64,000 bases of DNA from Rhodobacter sp. (GTDB taxonomy: Bacteria; Pseudomonadota; Alphaproteobacteria; Rhodobacterales; Rhodobacteraceae), in the NCBI GenBank assembly GCA_013821825.1, contig PNJK01000004.1:35293-99292 (forward strand), written 5' to 3'. Shown here piece by piece: positions 26,481 through 34,900 of this stretch (the stretch's first letter is position 1; every line of letters begins with the position of its first letter). Position numbers and translations under genes: made by a program. The notes under the pieces are model-generated. The model worked only from the letters and a program-made list of their open reading frames with translations, did no database searches and was not told the origin of the DNA.

Positions 26481-26804
26481 TCATTCAAGCGGGTCTGGCG
26501 TGATGGGGCCGGGATCCAGATCAAGAAAAAGCGCCTGCGCTTCGGTCGCCGGGCCACGACGCAGGCCAAGCGCAAGGATGCGGATCACCCGGACGCGGGG
26601 GCCCAGCGGGAAGGTCAACACGTCGCCGGGCGTGATATCGCGGCCGGGGCGGCTGACGCGGGTGCCGTTCACGCGGACGGCACCCGCTTCGATCAGGCTG
26701 GCGGCAAGGGCGCGCGATTTCAGAAAGCGCGCCTGCCAGAGCCATTTGTCGAGCCGAAGGGTCGGCGCGGCTGCGGGGTTCGGTTTGCCGGAGGGACCGG
26801 CCAA
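26481..26804 (-). CDS. S4-domain RNA-binding protein (Hsp15-like)
   Basis: A 107-aa protein with one S4 domain (LRLDKWLWQARFLKSRALAASLI...GAVRVNGTRV...DITPGDVLTF), like the ribosome-associated heat-shock protein Hsp15 (HslR), which rescues stalled 50S subunits. The start appears to be TTG at 26804, three bases after the stop of the helicase gene, with AAGG just upstream, so the two are coupled. No ATG fits better. The C-terminus is longer and less basic than E. coli Hsp15, so function by analogy is tentative. Confidence 0.85.
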   Translation of the reverse strand: MAGPSGKPNPAAAPTLRLDKWLWQARFLKSRALAASLIEAGAVRVNGTRVSRPGRDITPGDVLTFPLGPRVRVIRILALGLRRGPATEAQALFLDLDPGPITPDPLE

Positions 26805-26807
26805 GCC

Positions 26808-29732
26808 TTAGACCTTGGACTTGAGCGCCAGAAGGACGGCGAAGGGGTTGTCGGGGTCGATGGGCTTTTCGGGTCGCGGCGGGCGAGCCTCGAAGGACTT
26901 CTGCCGGTCGTCGCGCTGCTGGGGCTTGCCGCCTTTGTAGTCGCCCTTGCGATCCGGACGCTGGCCGTCCTTTGGCCGGTCACCCTTGGGCCGGTCAGGC
27001 TTTGGCCGGTCGCCTTTCGGGCGATCCCCCTGCGGACGATCCCCCTGTGGACGATCCCTCTGTGGACGATCCGCCTGCGGACGATCGCCCTGCGGGCGGG
27101 CTTCACCTTCGGCCTGGGGCTTGCGTTCCGGCCTTGCAGAGCGCTCGGGGCGCTGGAAGCGGGGCTTCGGGGTCCAGGTGAAGGTGTAGAACACCTCAAT
27201 CTCCGGGGCGGCTGCTTCGGCTTCGGGTTCGGGTTCCGCGGGGCGTGCCAGAATGGACACTTCTTCCGGGATCGGCTGACCGGCCGCAATCGCGGCAGCA
27301 GCTTCGGCCGAGATTTCGGGCGCTTTTGGCGCTTCGACGGCTTTCGCCTTCGGTCGCTCGGCTTTTTCGCCCTTGTAGCCAAGGCCGGCCATAAGGTCGG
27401 CGAACTGGTCCAGCGTCATGCCGGTAATCGACAGCATGTCGGGTGTGGCCTCGAACCCCGCGCGGCTGTCTTTCTGGCGCAGGATGTCCGCCAGGCGTTC
27501 CAGCATGTCGATGCGGATCGCGCGAGTGCCTGCCGGGTGATAGCCGGCCAGCGTATAGTGCTGCTTCGGCACTTCGGCCACGTTCGGGATGGTCACAAGG
27601 CCCGGCGGCGGGCTTTCGGGGAATTCCTGCAGGCCGTTCCACAGCGACCAGAGCACGAGGCGCAGGCGGGTGGCGGCGGGCTTGAGCAGAAGCGGCAGGA
27701 AGATGGTGAACTGGCCAAAGCGGACGCCATGCTTGCGCAGGGCGGCGCGGGCTTCCTGATCAAGCTCCTTCACTTCGCTTGCGACGGCCTCGCGCGGCAG
27801 CACGCCCATCGCTTCGGACAGGCGGAACGCGAAGCCGCGGGCAAGGCCGGTCAGGGCTTCGTCGCGGCCCATGGCCAGAAGCGGCTCGAACTGGGCGGCG
27901 ACCTTGCGGTCGATGAAGTGCTGCAGACGGCGGCGGACCTTGTCGATCACCTCGGACCCGGCCTCATCGTCGACGAAGGCTTCGACCTGGGGCTTGGCCG
28001 GTTCGGCGCCCTTGACCAGCTTGCCCACCGCGCTGCTGCCCCACATCAGGCCGCCCTGTTCGGTGAAATCAAGCTCGGTGTCCGGGGCGTTGTAGAAGCG
28101 GTCGGCGCGCAGATGGAACTCGGGCCGGAGAGCCTGGATCGCGGCTTGCGCAAGTGTGCGCGCCGCGTCTTCAGTGGCGCTGGCGTCCTGCCTGAAGCGG
28201 AACCCTTCCAGCCGACCGGCGAATTCGCCCTCGACCGTCACTTCGCCCTTGTCGTTCACTTCGGCCACGAGGACCTCCTTCTGCTTCAACCGGCGGAGGA
28301 GGACAGAGGTCCGCCGGTCAACAAATCGTTGCGTCAGTGCCGCGTGAAGCGCGTCTGACAGGCGGTCTTCTACAGCGCGCGTCTCATCCCGCCAATGGGT
28401 TTCGTCTTCAACCCAGTTTTTCCGCTGGGTTACGTAGGTCCAGGTGCGAATATGCGCCAATCTGCGCGAAAGCGTGTCGATATCGCCCTCGGTCTTGTCG
28501 ATGCGGGATATGGCCGCGGCAAGCCAGTCGGCGGGAATGCGCCCACCGCCAAGCCCCCGTCCCACCAGGAATTCGAAGATCCGGGTCAGAAGTGTGGTGT
28601 GTTCCGCGCCCGAGGACGACCGGAAATCGGGAATGCGGCAGACATCCCACAGCAGTTGCACCCGCTTTGGTTCGGTCAGGCGGTCCTGCACATCGGGCAG
28701 CGCCGCGAGCGCCTTCAGCGCCAGCACGTCATCGGCGTCGCGCGCACGGGTCAGCCAGTCGTTCGAAGTCGGCGCCTCAAGGCTGCGGATCAGGCGGTCG
28801 GCCGTGCCGAAATCCATCGATTCGTTGCGCCAGTGCAGCTTCTTCACCGGGGCAAAGCGGTGGGTCTCGATTGCCTCCACCAGGTCTTCGTCAAAGGGCC
28901 GTGCCTCGCCGGTGACGCCAAAGGTGCCGTCCTCGGTATGCCGACCCGCCCGGCCGGCGATCTGGGCCAGCTCCTGGGGGAAAAGCGCGCGCATCCGGCG
29001 GCCGTCGAATTTCGACGTGGCCGAGAAGGCGGCGTGCTTGATGTCAAGGTTGAGGCCCATGCCGATGGCATCGGTGGCAACCAGAAAGTCGACGTCTCCG
29101 TTCTGATAAAGCGCCACCTGCGCATTGCGGGTGCGGGGGGAAAGCGCGCCCATGACCACGGCGCAACCACCCTTCTGGCGGCGGATCAGTTCGGCGATGG
29201 CATAGACGTTTTCCACCGAAAACCCGACGATGGCTGATCTTGGCGGCATCCGGCTGATCTTTTTCGACCCGGTATAGGCGAGGGTTGAAAACCGGCCGCG
29301 CTTGACGAAGGTCACATGCGGCACCAGCGCAGCGATGGCCCCGCGCATCGTATCAGAGCCCAGAAACAGCGTCTCGTTCAGGCCCCTTGCCCGAAGCAGC
29401 CGGTCAGTGAAGACATGGCCCCGGTCGGCATCGGCGCAAAGCTGGATCTCGTCCACGGCCACGAAGTCGGCGCCAATCTCCAGCGGCATCGCCTCGACGG
29501 TGCAGACCCAGTACTGGGTGCGTTCGGGGACAATGCGTTCTTCCCCCGTGACCAGCGCCACCACCGAGGGGCCGACACGGGCGACGATGCGGTCATAAAC
29601 CTCACGCGCGAGAAGGCGCAGCGGCAGGCCGATAACGCCGGTGCGGTGGGCCAGCATCCGTTCGATTGCGTGGTGGGTCTTGCCGGTGTTCGTCGGTCCG
29701 AGGACCGCCGTCACCCGCCGGGGGGCGTCCAT
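26808..29732 (-). CDS. Suv3-like DEAD/DEAH RNA helicase
   Basis: A 974-aa superfamily 2 helicase related to mitochondrial Suv3. Walker A is GPTNTGKTHHA at residues 12-22, the Walker B box VAVDEIQL near 90, motif III-like LFLGSDTMRG near 125, and the second domain has ATDAIGMGLNLDI and QIAGRAGRH. The middle holds helicase-associated domains; the last 170 residues are Ala/Glu-rich and then a basic DRPxGDRP-type repeat ending FAVLLALKSKV. The repeat tail probably binds RNA or protein partners. Likely role is RNA degradation or ribosome work in the cytoplasm. It leads the S4-protein and fdxA genes. Confidence 0.9.
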   Translation of the reverse strand: MDAPRRVTAVLGPTNTGKTHHAIERMLAHRTGVIGLPLRLLAREVYDRIVARVGPSVVALVTGEERIVPERTQYWVCTVEAMPLEIGADFVAVDEIQLCADADRGHVFTDRLLRARGLNETLFLGSDTMRGAIAALVPHVTFVKRGRFSTLAYTGSKKISRMPPRSAIVGFSVENVYAIAELIRRQKGGCAVVMGALSPRTRNAQVALYQNGDVDFLVATDAIGMGLNLDIKHAAFSATSKFDGRRMRALFPQELAQIAGRAGRHTEDGTFGVTGEARPFDEDLVEAIETHRFAPVKKLHWRNESMDFGTADRLIRSLEAPTSNDWLTRARDADDVLALKALAALPDVQDRLTEPKRVQLLWDVCRIPDFRSSSGAEHTTLLTRIFEFLVGRGLGGGRIPADWLAAAISRIDKTEGDIDTLSRRLAHIRTWTYVTQRKNWVEDETHWRDETRAVEDRLSDALHAALTQRFVDRRTSVLLRRLKQKEVLVAEVNDKGEVTVEGEFAGRLEGFRFRQDASATEDAARTLAQAAIQALRPEFHLRADRFYNAPDTELDFTEQGGLMWGSSAVGKLVKGAEPAKPQVEAFVDDEAGSEVIDKVRRRLQHFIDRKVAAQFEPLLAMGRDEALTGLARGFAFRLSEAMGVLPREAVASEVKELDQEARAALRKHGVRFGQFTIFLPLLLKPAATRLRLVLWSLWNGLQEFPESPPPGLVTIPNVAEVPKQHYTLAGYHPAGTRAIRIDMLERLADILRQKDSRAGFEATPDMLSITGMTLDQFADLMAGLGYKGEKAERPKAKAVEAPKAPEISAEAAAAIAAGQPIPEEVSILARPAEPEPEAEAAAPEIEVFYTFTWTPKPRFQRPERSARPERKPQAEGEARPQGDRPQADRPQRDRPQGDRPQGDRPKGDRPKPDRPKGDRPKDGQRPDRKGDYKGGKPQQRDDRQKSFEARPPRPEKPIDPDNPFAVLLALKSKV
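26955..27112 (-). repeat. Tandem repeat encoding DRPxGDRP tail of the helicase
   Basis: The coding sequence repeats units of about 15 bases; on the plus strand this is seen as runs such as GACGATCCCCCTG and GGCCGGTCACCC. They encode alternating DRPQG, DRPKG and DRPKP units. The copies differ by single bases, so the array has been changing by slippage and point mutation. Copy number is likely to vary between strains. Confidence 0.8.
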
Positions 29733-29737
29733 CGGAA

Positions 29738-30301
29738 TTAAAGCTCCTGCCCCTGATCCTGGGTCTCAAGGCGCTTCACGGCGTCGCTTACGCCTTCCAG
29801 ATTGGGATGTAGGTCAAGCGCGGCCTTGTAGACATCAAGCGCGCGGTCGGTGTTGCCGGTTTCTTCCAGTATCATCCCAAGACCGGCCAGGGCACCGAAA
29901 TGGCGCGGGTTCAGCTTCAGCACCTGGGCGATGTCGGCCACCGAGGGGCCAAAGTCGCCCGCATTGAAATAGGCGGTGGCGCGGGCGTTCCAGGCCTCGG
30001 CGAAGTCAGGCGAGTAGTCGATGATCGCAGAGAAGTGGTCGATCGCGGTCTTGTTGTCGCCCATGGCCATCGCGTCGCGGCCCCGCTGCAGCAGCAGATC
30101 CATCGCGGGAGAGCCGGATTTCGACCACTCGATCCAGATTTCCCGTTCGATCCGGCCCGCTTCTTCCACGCCCGCGACCTTGAGACGGGTGAAAAGGTCG
30201 TCCAGCTTGTAACTGTCCTGTGCCAATGCCGCGACACAAGTCAGGAAAAGCGGCAAGACTGCCGCAACGATACGATTGAGAATGGTGGCCCGGATACCCA
30301 T
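29738..30301 (-). CDS. Secreted TPR-repeat protein
   Basis: A protein of about 187 aa with an N-terminal signal (ILNRIVAAVLPLFLTCVAALAQ) and at least three tetratricopeptide units (AMAMGDNKTAIDHFSAII, AWNARATAYFNAGDF, ALAGLGMILEETGNTDRAL), placing it in the periplasm as a protein-protein scaffold. ATG at 30301 is preferred; the 41 residues before it in the ORF track are not protein-like. It ends 5 bp before the helicase start on the same strand, so probably shares a transcript. Partner unknown. Confidence 0.85.
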   Translation of the reverse strand: MGIRATILNRIVAAVLPLFLTCVAALAQDSYKLDDLFTRLKVAGVEEAGRIEREIWIEWSKSGSPAMDLLLQRGRDAMAMGDNKTAIDHFSAIIDYSPDFAEAWNARATAYFNAGDFGPSVADIAQVLKLNPRHFGALAGLGMILEETGNTDRALDVYKAALDLHPNLEGVSDAVKRLETQDQGQEL

Positions 30302-30366
30302 AAGTGAATGGTAGCCGATCCGTGCCGAATTGCCAGAGGTCCACGGGTCACGAAGGAGAGACTTGC

Positions 30367-30654
30367 ATGAGCGATATGATCGATGCCGCAGTGAAGGCGC
30401 TGAGCGCCAAGGTTTCGGGCGCATTTGACGGGGTGGCGAAGTTCGTGATCCCGGGCGAGGGGGCGATCATGATCGACGCCAACGGCGTTCGGGCGGGCGA
30501 CGAAGAGGCGGATGTCACGCTGACCGCCGATGCGGACGTGTTCCGCGCGATTCTGGAAGGCGAGATGAACCCGACGATGGCGTTCATGTCCGGCAAGCTG
30601 GCGGTCGATGGCAGCATGGGCATGGCGATGAAGCTGGGCTCTGTCCTGGAGTGA
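30367..30654 (+). CDS. SCP2 sterol-carrier domain protein
   Basis: A 95-aa single-domain protein of the SCP2 lipid-binding fold, recognisable from FVIPGEGAIMIDANGV, EEADVTLTADADVFRAILEGEMNPTMAFMSGKLAVDG. Such proteins bind fatty acyl or other hydrophobic ligands in the cytoplasm. The start MSDMIDAAV at 30367 follows AAGGAG by a normal distance; the track start at 30304 is too early. The stop overlaps the next gene's GTG by 4 bp, coupling it with a lysophospholipase-like hydrolase. Confidence 0.9.
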   Translation: MSDMIDAAVKALSAKVSGAFDGVAKFVIPGEGAIMIDANGVRAGDEEADVTLTADADVFRAILEGEMNPTMAFMSGKLAVDGSMGMAMKLGSVLE

Positions 30655-31580
30655 GCGAAGCGCCCTTTCATGCAGCATTGGCCGACGCACCGCCGGGGGT
30701 GGTCCCGGTCTGGGTAAAGTCGGGCAGTACGCGGCTTCGGATTGCCTCGTGGAAAACCGGCGAGAAGGGGACGGTCCTGCTTCTGCCCGGTCGCACGGAA
30801 TGCATTGAGAAGTATGGCCGCGCGGCAGGTGATCTGATCCGGCGCGGCTATTCGGTGGTCACGATAGACTGGCGCGGTCAGGGTCTGGCCGACCGCGCCC
30901 TGCCGGATCGGATGGCGGGCCATGTCGACGATTTTGCCGAATATCAGGAAGACCTCGACGCTCTCTTGGCCGAAGCTGAACGTTCGGGTCTGCCGAAACC
31001 CTGGTTCATGATGGCCCATTCCATGGGCGGCTGCATCGCGCTGCGGGCTTTGCAGCGCGGGGTGCCGGTGAAAGCTGCGGTGTTCTCGGCGCCGATGTGG
31101 GGCATCTCGATGGCGGCCTGGCTGCGTCCGGTGGCGCAGGTGATCACGGCGCTGGCGGTGCCGTTAGGTTTGGGGCACCGCTATGCCCCGGGCAGCGGGT
31201 CGGAGAACTATCTGCTGCAGGTCCCGTTCGAGGGCAATGTCCTGACCACCGACCGCGAGATGTGGCGTTATATGCGCGCGCAGGTCGAGGCAGCGGCGGA
31301 GCTTGGCCTCGGCGGGCCGTCGCTGGCCTGGCTGCGCGCGGCGCTGAAGGAATGCGGGGCGCTGGCGGCACTCCCGGCGCCGGCGGTTCCGGCGATCTGT
31401 GCGCTTGGCACGGCGGAAAAGGTAGTGGACGTGGCCCCGGTGCATCTGCGGATGGCCGGTTGGGCAAGCGGCCAGCTGGACCTCTACCCCGGGGCAGAGC
31501 ACGAGATCATGATGGAAGGCCCATCGGTGCGGACGCGCTTTTTCGACCGCGCCGCATCGCTGTTCGACGCCCACCGTTAG
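30651..31580 (+). CDS. Alpha/beta hydrolase, lysophospholipase-like
   Basis: A 309-aa alpha/beta hydrolase. The oxyanion/lid part is LLPGRTECIEKYGRAAGDL, the strand motif TIDWRGQGLADR, and the nucleophile elbow AHSMGGC near residue 125 (G-x-S-M-G form with Ala replacing the first Gly). The closing His lies in PGAEHEIMME. This pattern matches PldB-type lysophospholipases. Starts at GTG overlapping the SCP2 gene by 4 bp, which suggests joint lipid turnover. Its stop overlaps the end of a small remnant on the other strand. Confidence 0.9.
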   Translation: MSEAPFHAALADAPPGVVPVWVKSGSTRLRIASWKTGEKGTVLLLPGRTECIEKYGRAAGDLIRRGYSVVTIDWRGQGLADRALPDRMAGHVDDFAEYQEDLDALLAEAERSGLPKPWFMMAHSMGGCIALRALQRGVPVKAAVFSAPMWGISMAAWLRPVAQVITALAVPLGLGHRYAPGSGSENYLLQVPFEGNVLTTDREMWRYMRAQVEAAAELGLGGPSLAWLRAALKECGALAALPAPAVPAICALGTAEKVVDVAPVHLRMAGWASGQLDLYPGAEHEIMMEGPSVRTRFFDRAASLFDAHR

Positions 31581-31738
31581 CAATGGCGATCCAGCTTACG
31601 CTCGATCGCGGCCAGCCAGACAAGGACCGTATCCCCGAACACATGCGGTTCCGCCCGCTGGTCTTCGGATGCGGCCTCCAGCCCCGGTGTCACCGCATTC
31701 ATCAGGATGACGACGATCGGAAACGCGCGATCTGTGGG
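31577..31738 (-). pseudogene. Possible C-terminal remnant of an unknown protein
   Basis: This reverse frame, too short for the ORF track, encodes a protein-like tail: a hydrophobic run (FPIVVILMNAVTPG), then EAASEDQRAEPHVFGD, VLVWLAAIERKLDRHC and a TAA. It is closed by TGA upstream after about 53 codons. It looks like the last helix and tail of a small membrane protein whose front is lost; it could also be a true 41-aa protein from the internal ATG. No family assigned. Confidence 0.3.
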
Positions 31739-32030
31739 CGGTCAAGAGACTGGCGACGGCTGGGCGCCTGAAGATCAAGACCCCGTATCGGTTCCCGCCG
31801 AAATGGAGTGTCCGGGGGCAACGAACCATCCTTCGAATGGAAAGCATTTCCGGCGGTCCCGGTGTTCGCCACCCGACACAGGATTCCCGATGGAAGTAGG
31901 GTATCGGACACTTGTCTGGCATCCCTGAGCGAAGCCGGCAGATGACGGCTCCGAGCCCAGTTTGCAGATTTCTCTGCAACCCACGAATGACCACTCCACG
32001 CGCAGGGATCAAAAAAAGATTTCGTGCGCC

Positions 32031-32057
32031 GGAATTTTTTCCGGTCTCCTTCGTAGT
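32031..32057 (+). promoter_or_regulatory. ECF-type promoter before the Yx(FWY)xxD protein gene
   Basis: GGAAT at 32031-32035, 16 bases, then CGTAGT at 32052-32057. This fits the GGAAC-N16-CGT style of many ECF sigma promoters. The gene module behind it ends with an ECF sigma and its anti-sigma gene, so autoregulation is likely. The ATG of the first gene is about 45 bases downstream, with GGAG at 32092. Confidence 0.55.
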
Positions 32058-32101
32058 TCTGTTGTCTGCAGTCTGGCAGGCCTGAACAATCGGAGAAACC
32101 A

Positions 32102-32494
32102 ATGTCGTTCAAAACGCTCACTCTGGCCGGTGTCCTGCTGGTCGCAACCTCAGTTGTTGCATCTGCTACTGAACATACCACCGCGCCGGTTGCGACCGGG
32201 GAATTCGACGGTCAGATGTTCCTGATGGATGCACAAGAAATGACGCTCTACACGTTCGACAAGGACGGCATGGGCATGTCGAACTGCTATGACGAATGCG
32301 CCGCAAACTGGCCGCCGCTGATGGGCGAGGCGGGGATGGACCTTCCCGAGGGCTACAGCCTGATCGAGCGCAAGGATGGCGGGATGCAGGTCGCCTACAA
32401 GGGGCAGCCGCTGTATCTCTGGAGCAAGGACGAAAAACCTGGTGACATGATGGGCGATGGCGTCAAAGGTGTCTGGCGCACCGCGCGTCCCTGA
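32102..32494 (+). CDS. Secreted protein with two Yx(FWY)xxD motifs
   Basis: A 130-aa protein with a clear signal peptide (MSFKTLTLAGVLLVATSVVASA) and two copies of the PF03640-type secreted repeat: TLYTFDKD followed by CYDECAANWPPL, and PLYLWSKDEKPGD near the end. The two Cys in the first repeat may pair. The family is periplasmic or surface-bound and of unknown function, often close to ECF sigma factors. It is the first gene of an apparent three-gene ECF module and has an ECF-like promoter. Confidence 0.88.
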   Translation: MSFKTLTLAGVLLVATSVVASATEHTTAPVATGEFDGQMFLMDAQEMTLYTFDKDGMGMSNCYDECAANWPPLMGEAGMDLPEGYSLIERKDGGMQVAYKGQPLYLWSKDEKPGDMMGDGVKGVWRTARP

Positions 32495-32539
32495 TCAAAG
32501 GCCAAGGGGGTGGGCAAGTGCCCGCCCCGACCAACCAGC

Positions 32540-33049
32540 ATGACCCAATCGTTCGAGACCAAGCTTGAAGACTGCCTGCCCGATCTTTGGCGCTATGCCT
32601 GGTCGTTGACCCGCGATCGGGACGCTGCTGACGACCTGGTGCAGGACTGTGTCGAGCGCGCCCTTCGAAAGCGCCTGTTTTGGCTGCCGATGCGGCCCTT
32701 GAAGCCCTGGCTGACCAAGATGCTGCTCAACATCTATCGCGACCGATGGCGCCGCGAGAGCAGCCATCGCACCGTCGATCTTGATCACGTCACCGATCTG
32801 GCCGCCATCACCAGTACGGCCGAGGAACGGCTGGAACTCAAGTCGATCTGGAAGCGGGTGGAAGAGCTGCCGCAAGAGCAGAGCGAAGCGTTGCTGGCGG
32901 TCGTGATCGGCGGCTTAAGCTATGATGAAGCGGCAAGCGCTCTGGCCATTCCAAAGGGCACGTTGATGTCGCGGATCTTTCGCGCCCGGGCCAGGATCAA
33001 GGCGGAGATGGACGGATCGGCCGCCACGAAGATCAGGAGCGTGAAATGA
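32540..33049 (+). CDS. ECF-family RNA polymerase sigma factor
   Basis: A 169-aa sigma-70 family factor with region 2 (LPDLWRYAWSLTRDRDAADDLVQDCVERAL) and region 4 (LPQEQSEALLAVVIGGLSYDEAASALAIPKGTLMSRIFRARARIK), no regions 1 or 3. Residue ranges about 10-75 and 110-160. Start ATG at 32540 is preferred to the track start 32510. It overlaps the anti-sigma gene by 4 bp (ATGA), the normal arrangement for a sigma held inactive by its partner. It likely also drives the secreted protein gene before it. Confidence 0.93.
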   Translation: MTQSFETKLEDCLPDLWRYAWSLTRDRDAADDLVQDCVERALRKRLFWLPMRPLKPWLTKMLLNIYRDRWRRESSHRTVDLDHVTDLAAITSTAEERLELKSIWKRVEELPQEQSEALLAVVIGGLSYDEAASALAIPKGTLMSRIFRARARIKAEMDGSAATKIRSVK

Positions 33050-33792
33050 CTCTGGACCCATCCATTGAAGAACTGATCCAGCGCAGCATTGATGGCGATC
33101 TGTCTGCGACCGAAAGTGAGCACCTTCGTCACCACCTGGCGATGCACCCGGACGCCGAAGCGCGGCACAACGAATTGCGACGGCAGCGGGACATGATCGA
33201 CAAGGTGGTTCCGGTTCCGTCGGCGGCGCATCTTCGCGGCCTTCGCAGCCGGGCGCGGACAGATTCGCCGCCCTTCTTGAGGCTTGCCGCCTCAGTTGCG
33301 CTGTTCGCGGTCGGGCTTGGCTTGGGATATTCGCTTCAGCCTGGCGGCAGTGGCGCGACCACCGATCTTGCGGCGTTTGCGCGTCAGGCAAAGGCGGCAC
33401 ATTCATTGTATGTCAGCGAAGTTCTGCATCCCGTCGAAGTCGCCGCGACCGAGAAGGATCACTTGCAGACCTGGCTGTCGAACCGGCTGGGTTCTACCAT
33501 TGTTGCGCCGCAGCTTGGAGAAACCGGGTTTGCCCTGATCGGCGGCCGTCTTCTGCCGGCCGGCGATCGGGCCTCGGCGCTTTTCATGTATGAAAATGCG
33601 GAGGGCGATCGGCTGAGCCTTTTGGCCACATTTGGAAATTCGGCCCAGGACCAGTCGTTCCGGTTTCAGGAAGACGACGGATATCTGGTCGTTTCCTGGC
33701 AGGACGGGCCCTGGCAATATTCCCTTGTCGGGGATCAGCAAAGAGAGCCGATGGACCAGATCGCCCGGTTGATTTACGACCAAATGATATAA
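33046..33792 (+). CDS. Membrane anti-sigma factor
   Basis: A 248-aa protein with a cytoplasmic helical part (residues 1-75; IEELIQRSIDGDLSATESEHLRHHLAMHP), one transmembrane helix (about 80-97, FLRLAASVALFAVGLGLGY), then a periplasmic domain of about 150 aa. The zinc HxxxCxxC signature of ZAS anti-sigmas is not present in HHLAMHPDAEARH, so it is a zinc-independent type. Coupled by overlap with the sigma gene. It should sense envelope state and release the sigma. Confidence 0.85.
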   Translation: MTLDPSIEELIQRSIDGDLSATESEHLRHHLAMHPDAEARHNELRRQRDMIDKVVPVPSAAHLRGLRSRARTDSPPFLRLAASVALFAVGLGLGYSLQPGGSGATTDLAAFARQAKAAHSLYVSEVLHPVEVAATEKDHLQTWLSNRLGSTIVAPQLGETGFALIGGRLLPAGDRASALFMYENAEGDRLSLLATFGNSAQDQSFRFQEDDGYLVVSWQDGPWQYSLVGDQQREPMDQIARLIYDQMI

Positions 33793-33959
33793 GGTCGGTG
33801 CCGGGCACCATGGAGATGGTGACTAGAGACGGCCGATACCCGACATCGGTTCAAGCGCAGCGAAAGCCCGCTTCGTCCGCATGGCTTCCCTTTGAACCGT
33901 TGTCCGAGCAACCGGGGCGCGCCAGAGGCATAATGGGAGCGTTTTTCAGGCGGCGAGCC

Positions 33960-34391
33960 CTAATCGTCAGCCTTGCATGTCTTGCAGGTGGTCGGGTTGC
34001 TCATGATGTCCCGGACGAATTCCATGCTGCGCCCATCCGGGCCGGTCAGGACCAGATTGCTGTCGCCATCCGGTCGCAGCGCCGTCATCCCTGACAGCGC
34101 TTCGAAAAACACCCTTTCGTCAGCCAGCTTGTCGCAGGCCATGCGGGTGGCGCGGATACCGCGCATCTGCAACGCGGGCGGGGTGGCGCTGTTGACTGTT
34201 GACCAGCGGTTGCAGGGGGCATCGCCGGTGATGATACCGTCAGCCTCGATCCGCAGAGTGGCGTGGGTGTCGGTCGCCGTGCCGTCGATGGCCAGCAGTT
34301 GCCAGTCGATGCCGTTGATGGTCTGGGCAGGGGCCATGCTGGGAAAGAGGGCCAGGACAAGGGCCGGGGCAAGCGGGTTGAAGCGACGCAT
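33960..34391 (-). CDS. META-domain (HslJ-like) secreted protein
   Basis: A protein of about 143 aa: signal peptide (LAPALVLALFPSMAPAQ), then a META/HslJ-like domain with GIDWQLLAIDGT, GDAPCNRWSTV, RATRMACDKLADERVFFEALSGM, and the LVLTGPDGRSMEF strand. The family includes heat-shock/novobiocin-related HslJ and is of uncertain role. A CKTCKADD tail carries two more Cys. Start ATG at 34391 has AAAGGAG; the track start is a TTG. The gene is the last of the minus-strand group downstream of nusB. Confidence 0.85.
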   Translation of the reverse strand: MRRFNPLAPALVLALFPSMAPAQTINGIDWQLLAIDGTATDTHATLRIEADGIITGDAPCNRWSTVNSATPPALQMRGIRATRMACDKLADERVFFEALSGMTALRPDGDSNLVLTGPDGRSMEFVRDIMSNPTTCKTCKADD

Positions 34392-34429
34392 GGGCAACTC
34401 CTTTCAGGGGCACATGACCATCGGACGCG

Positions 34430-34900
34430 TCAGAACGCCTCGGGCTTGGCCTCGCGCGCCATGTGGTCAAGGACGGCGTTCACGAACTTGGGTTCCTTGC
34501 CATCCGGGAAGAAGGCCTTGGCCACGTCGACATATTCGGTGATCGCCACTTTCGGAGGTGTGACCATGTCCACCAGTTCCGCCCCCGCCGCGCGGAAAAG
34601 CGCGCGCAAAACCGGGTCGATCCGGTCGATCGGCCATGCAGCGACCAGCGCGCGGTCGGTCAGCTGGTCGATCTTGGCCTGCCAGTTCACCGCCGCCCCG
34701 ACGACGGCACGGAAATGGTCCACGTCGCCTTCCGCAAACTCGCCTTCCTCGTAGGTGGCGCCGAAGCGGTGGGTTTCAAACTCCCTGGTGACAGAGTCGA
34801 CGGTTTGCCCCGAGCTTTCCATCTGGAACAGCGCCTGCACGGCATAAAGCCGGGCGGCGGATTTCATCTGTCGCTTTTTGTCACGTTTGGCGGTCGTCAT
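34430..34900 (-). CDS. nusB: Transcription antitermination factor NusB
   Basis: A protein of about 156 aa, all-helical NusB fold, with SAARLYAVQALFQMESSG, a mid helix region (DRALVAAWPIDRIDPVLRALFRAAGAEL) and the closing EYVDVAKAFFPDGKEPKFVNAVLDHMAR. It binds boxA RNA with NusE/S10 to support rRNA antitermination. Start ATG 34900 (track start 34936 is upstream) overlaps the ribH stop by 4 bp, the usual ribH-nusB coupling. Confidence 0.95.
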   Translation of the reverse strand: MTTAKRDKKRQMKSAARLYAVQALFQMESSGQTVDSVTREFETHRFGATYEEGEFAEGDVDHFRAVVGAAVNWQAKIDQLTDRALVAAWPIDRIDPVLRALFRAAGAELVDMVTPPKVAITEYVDVAKAFFPDGKEPKFVNAVLDHMAREAKPEAF

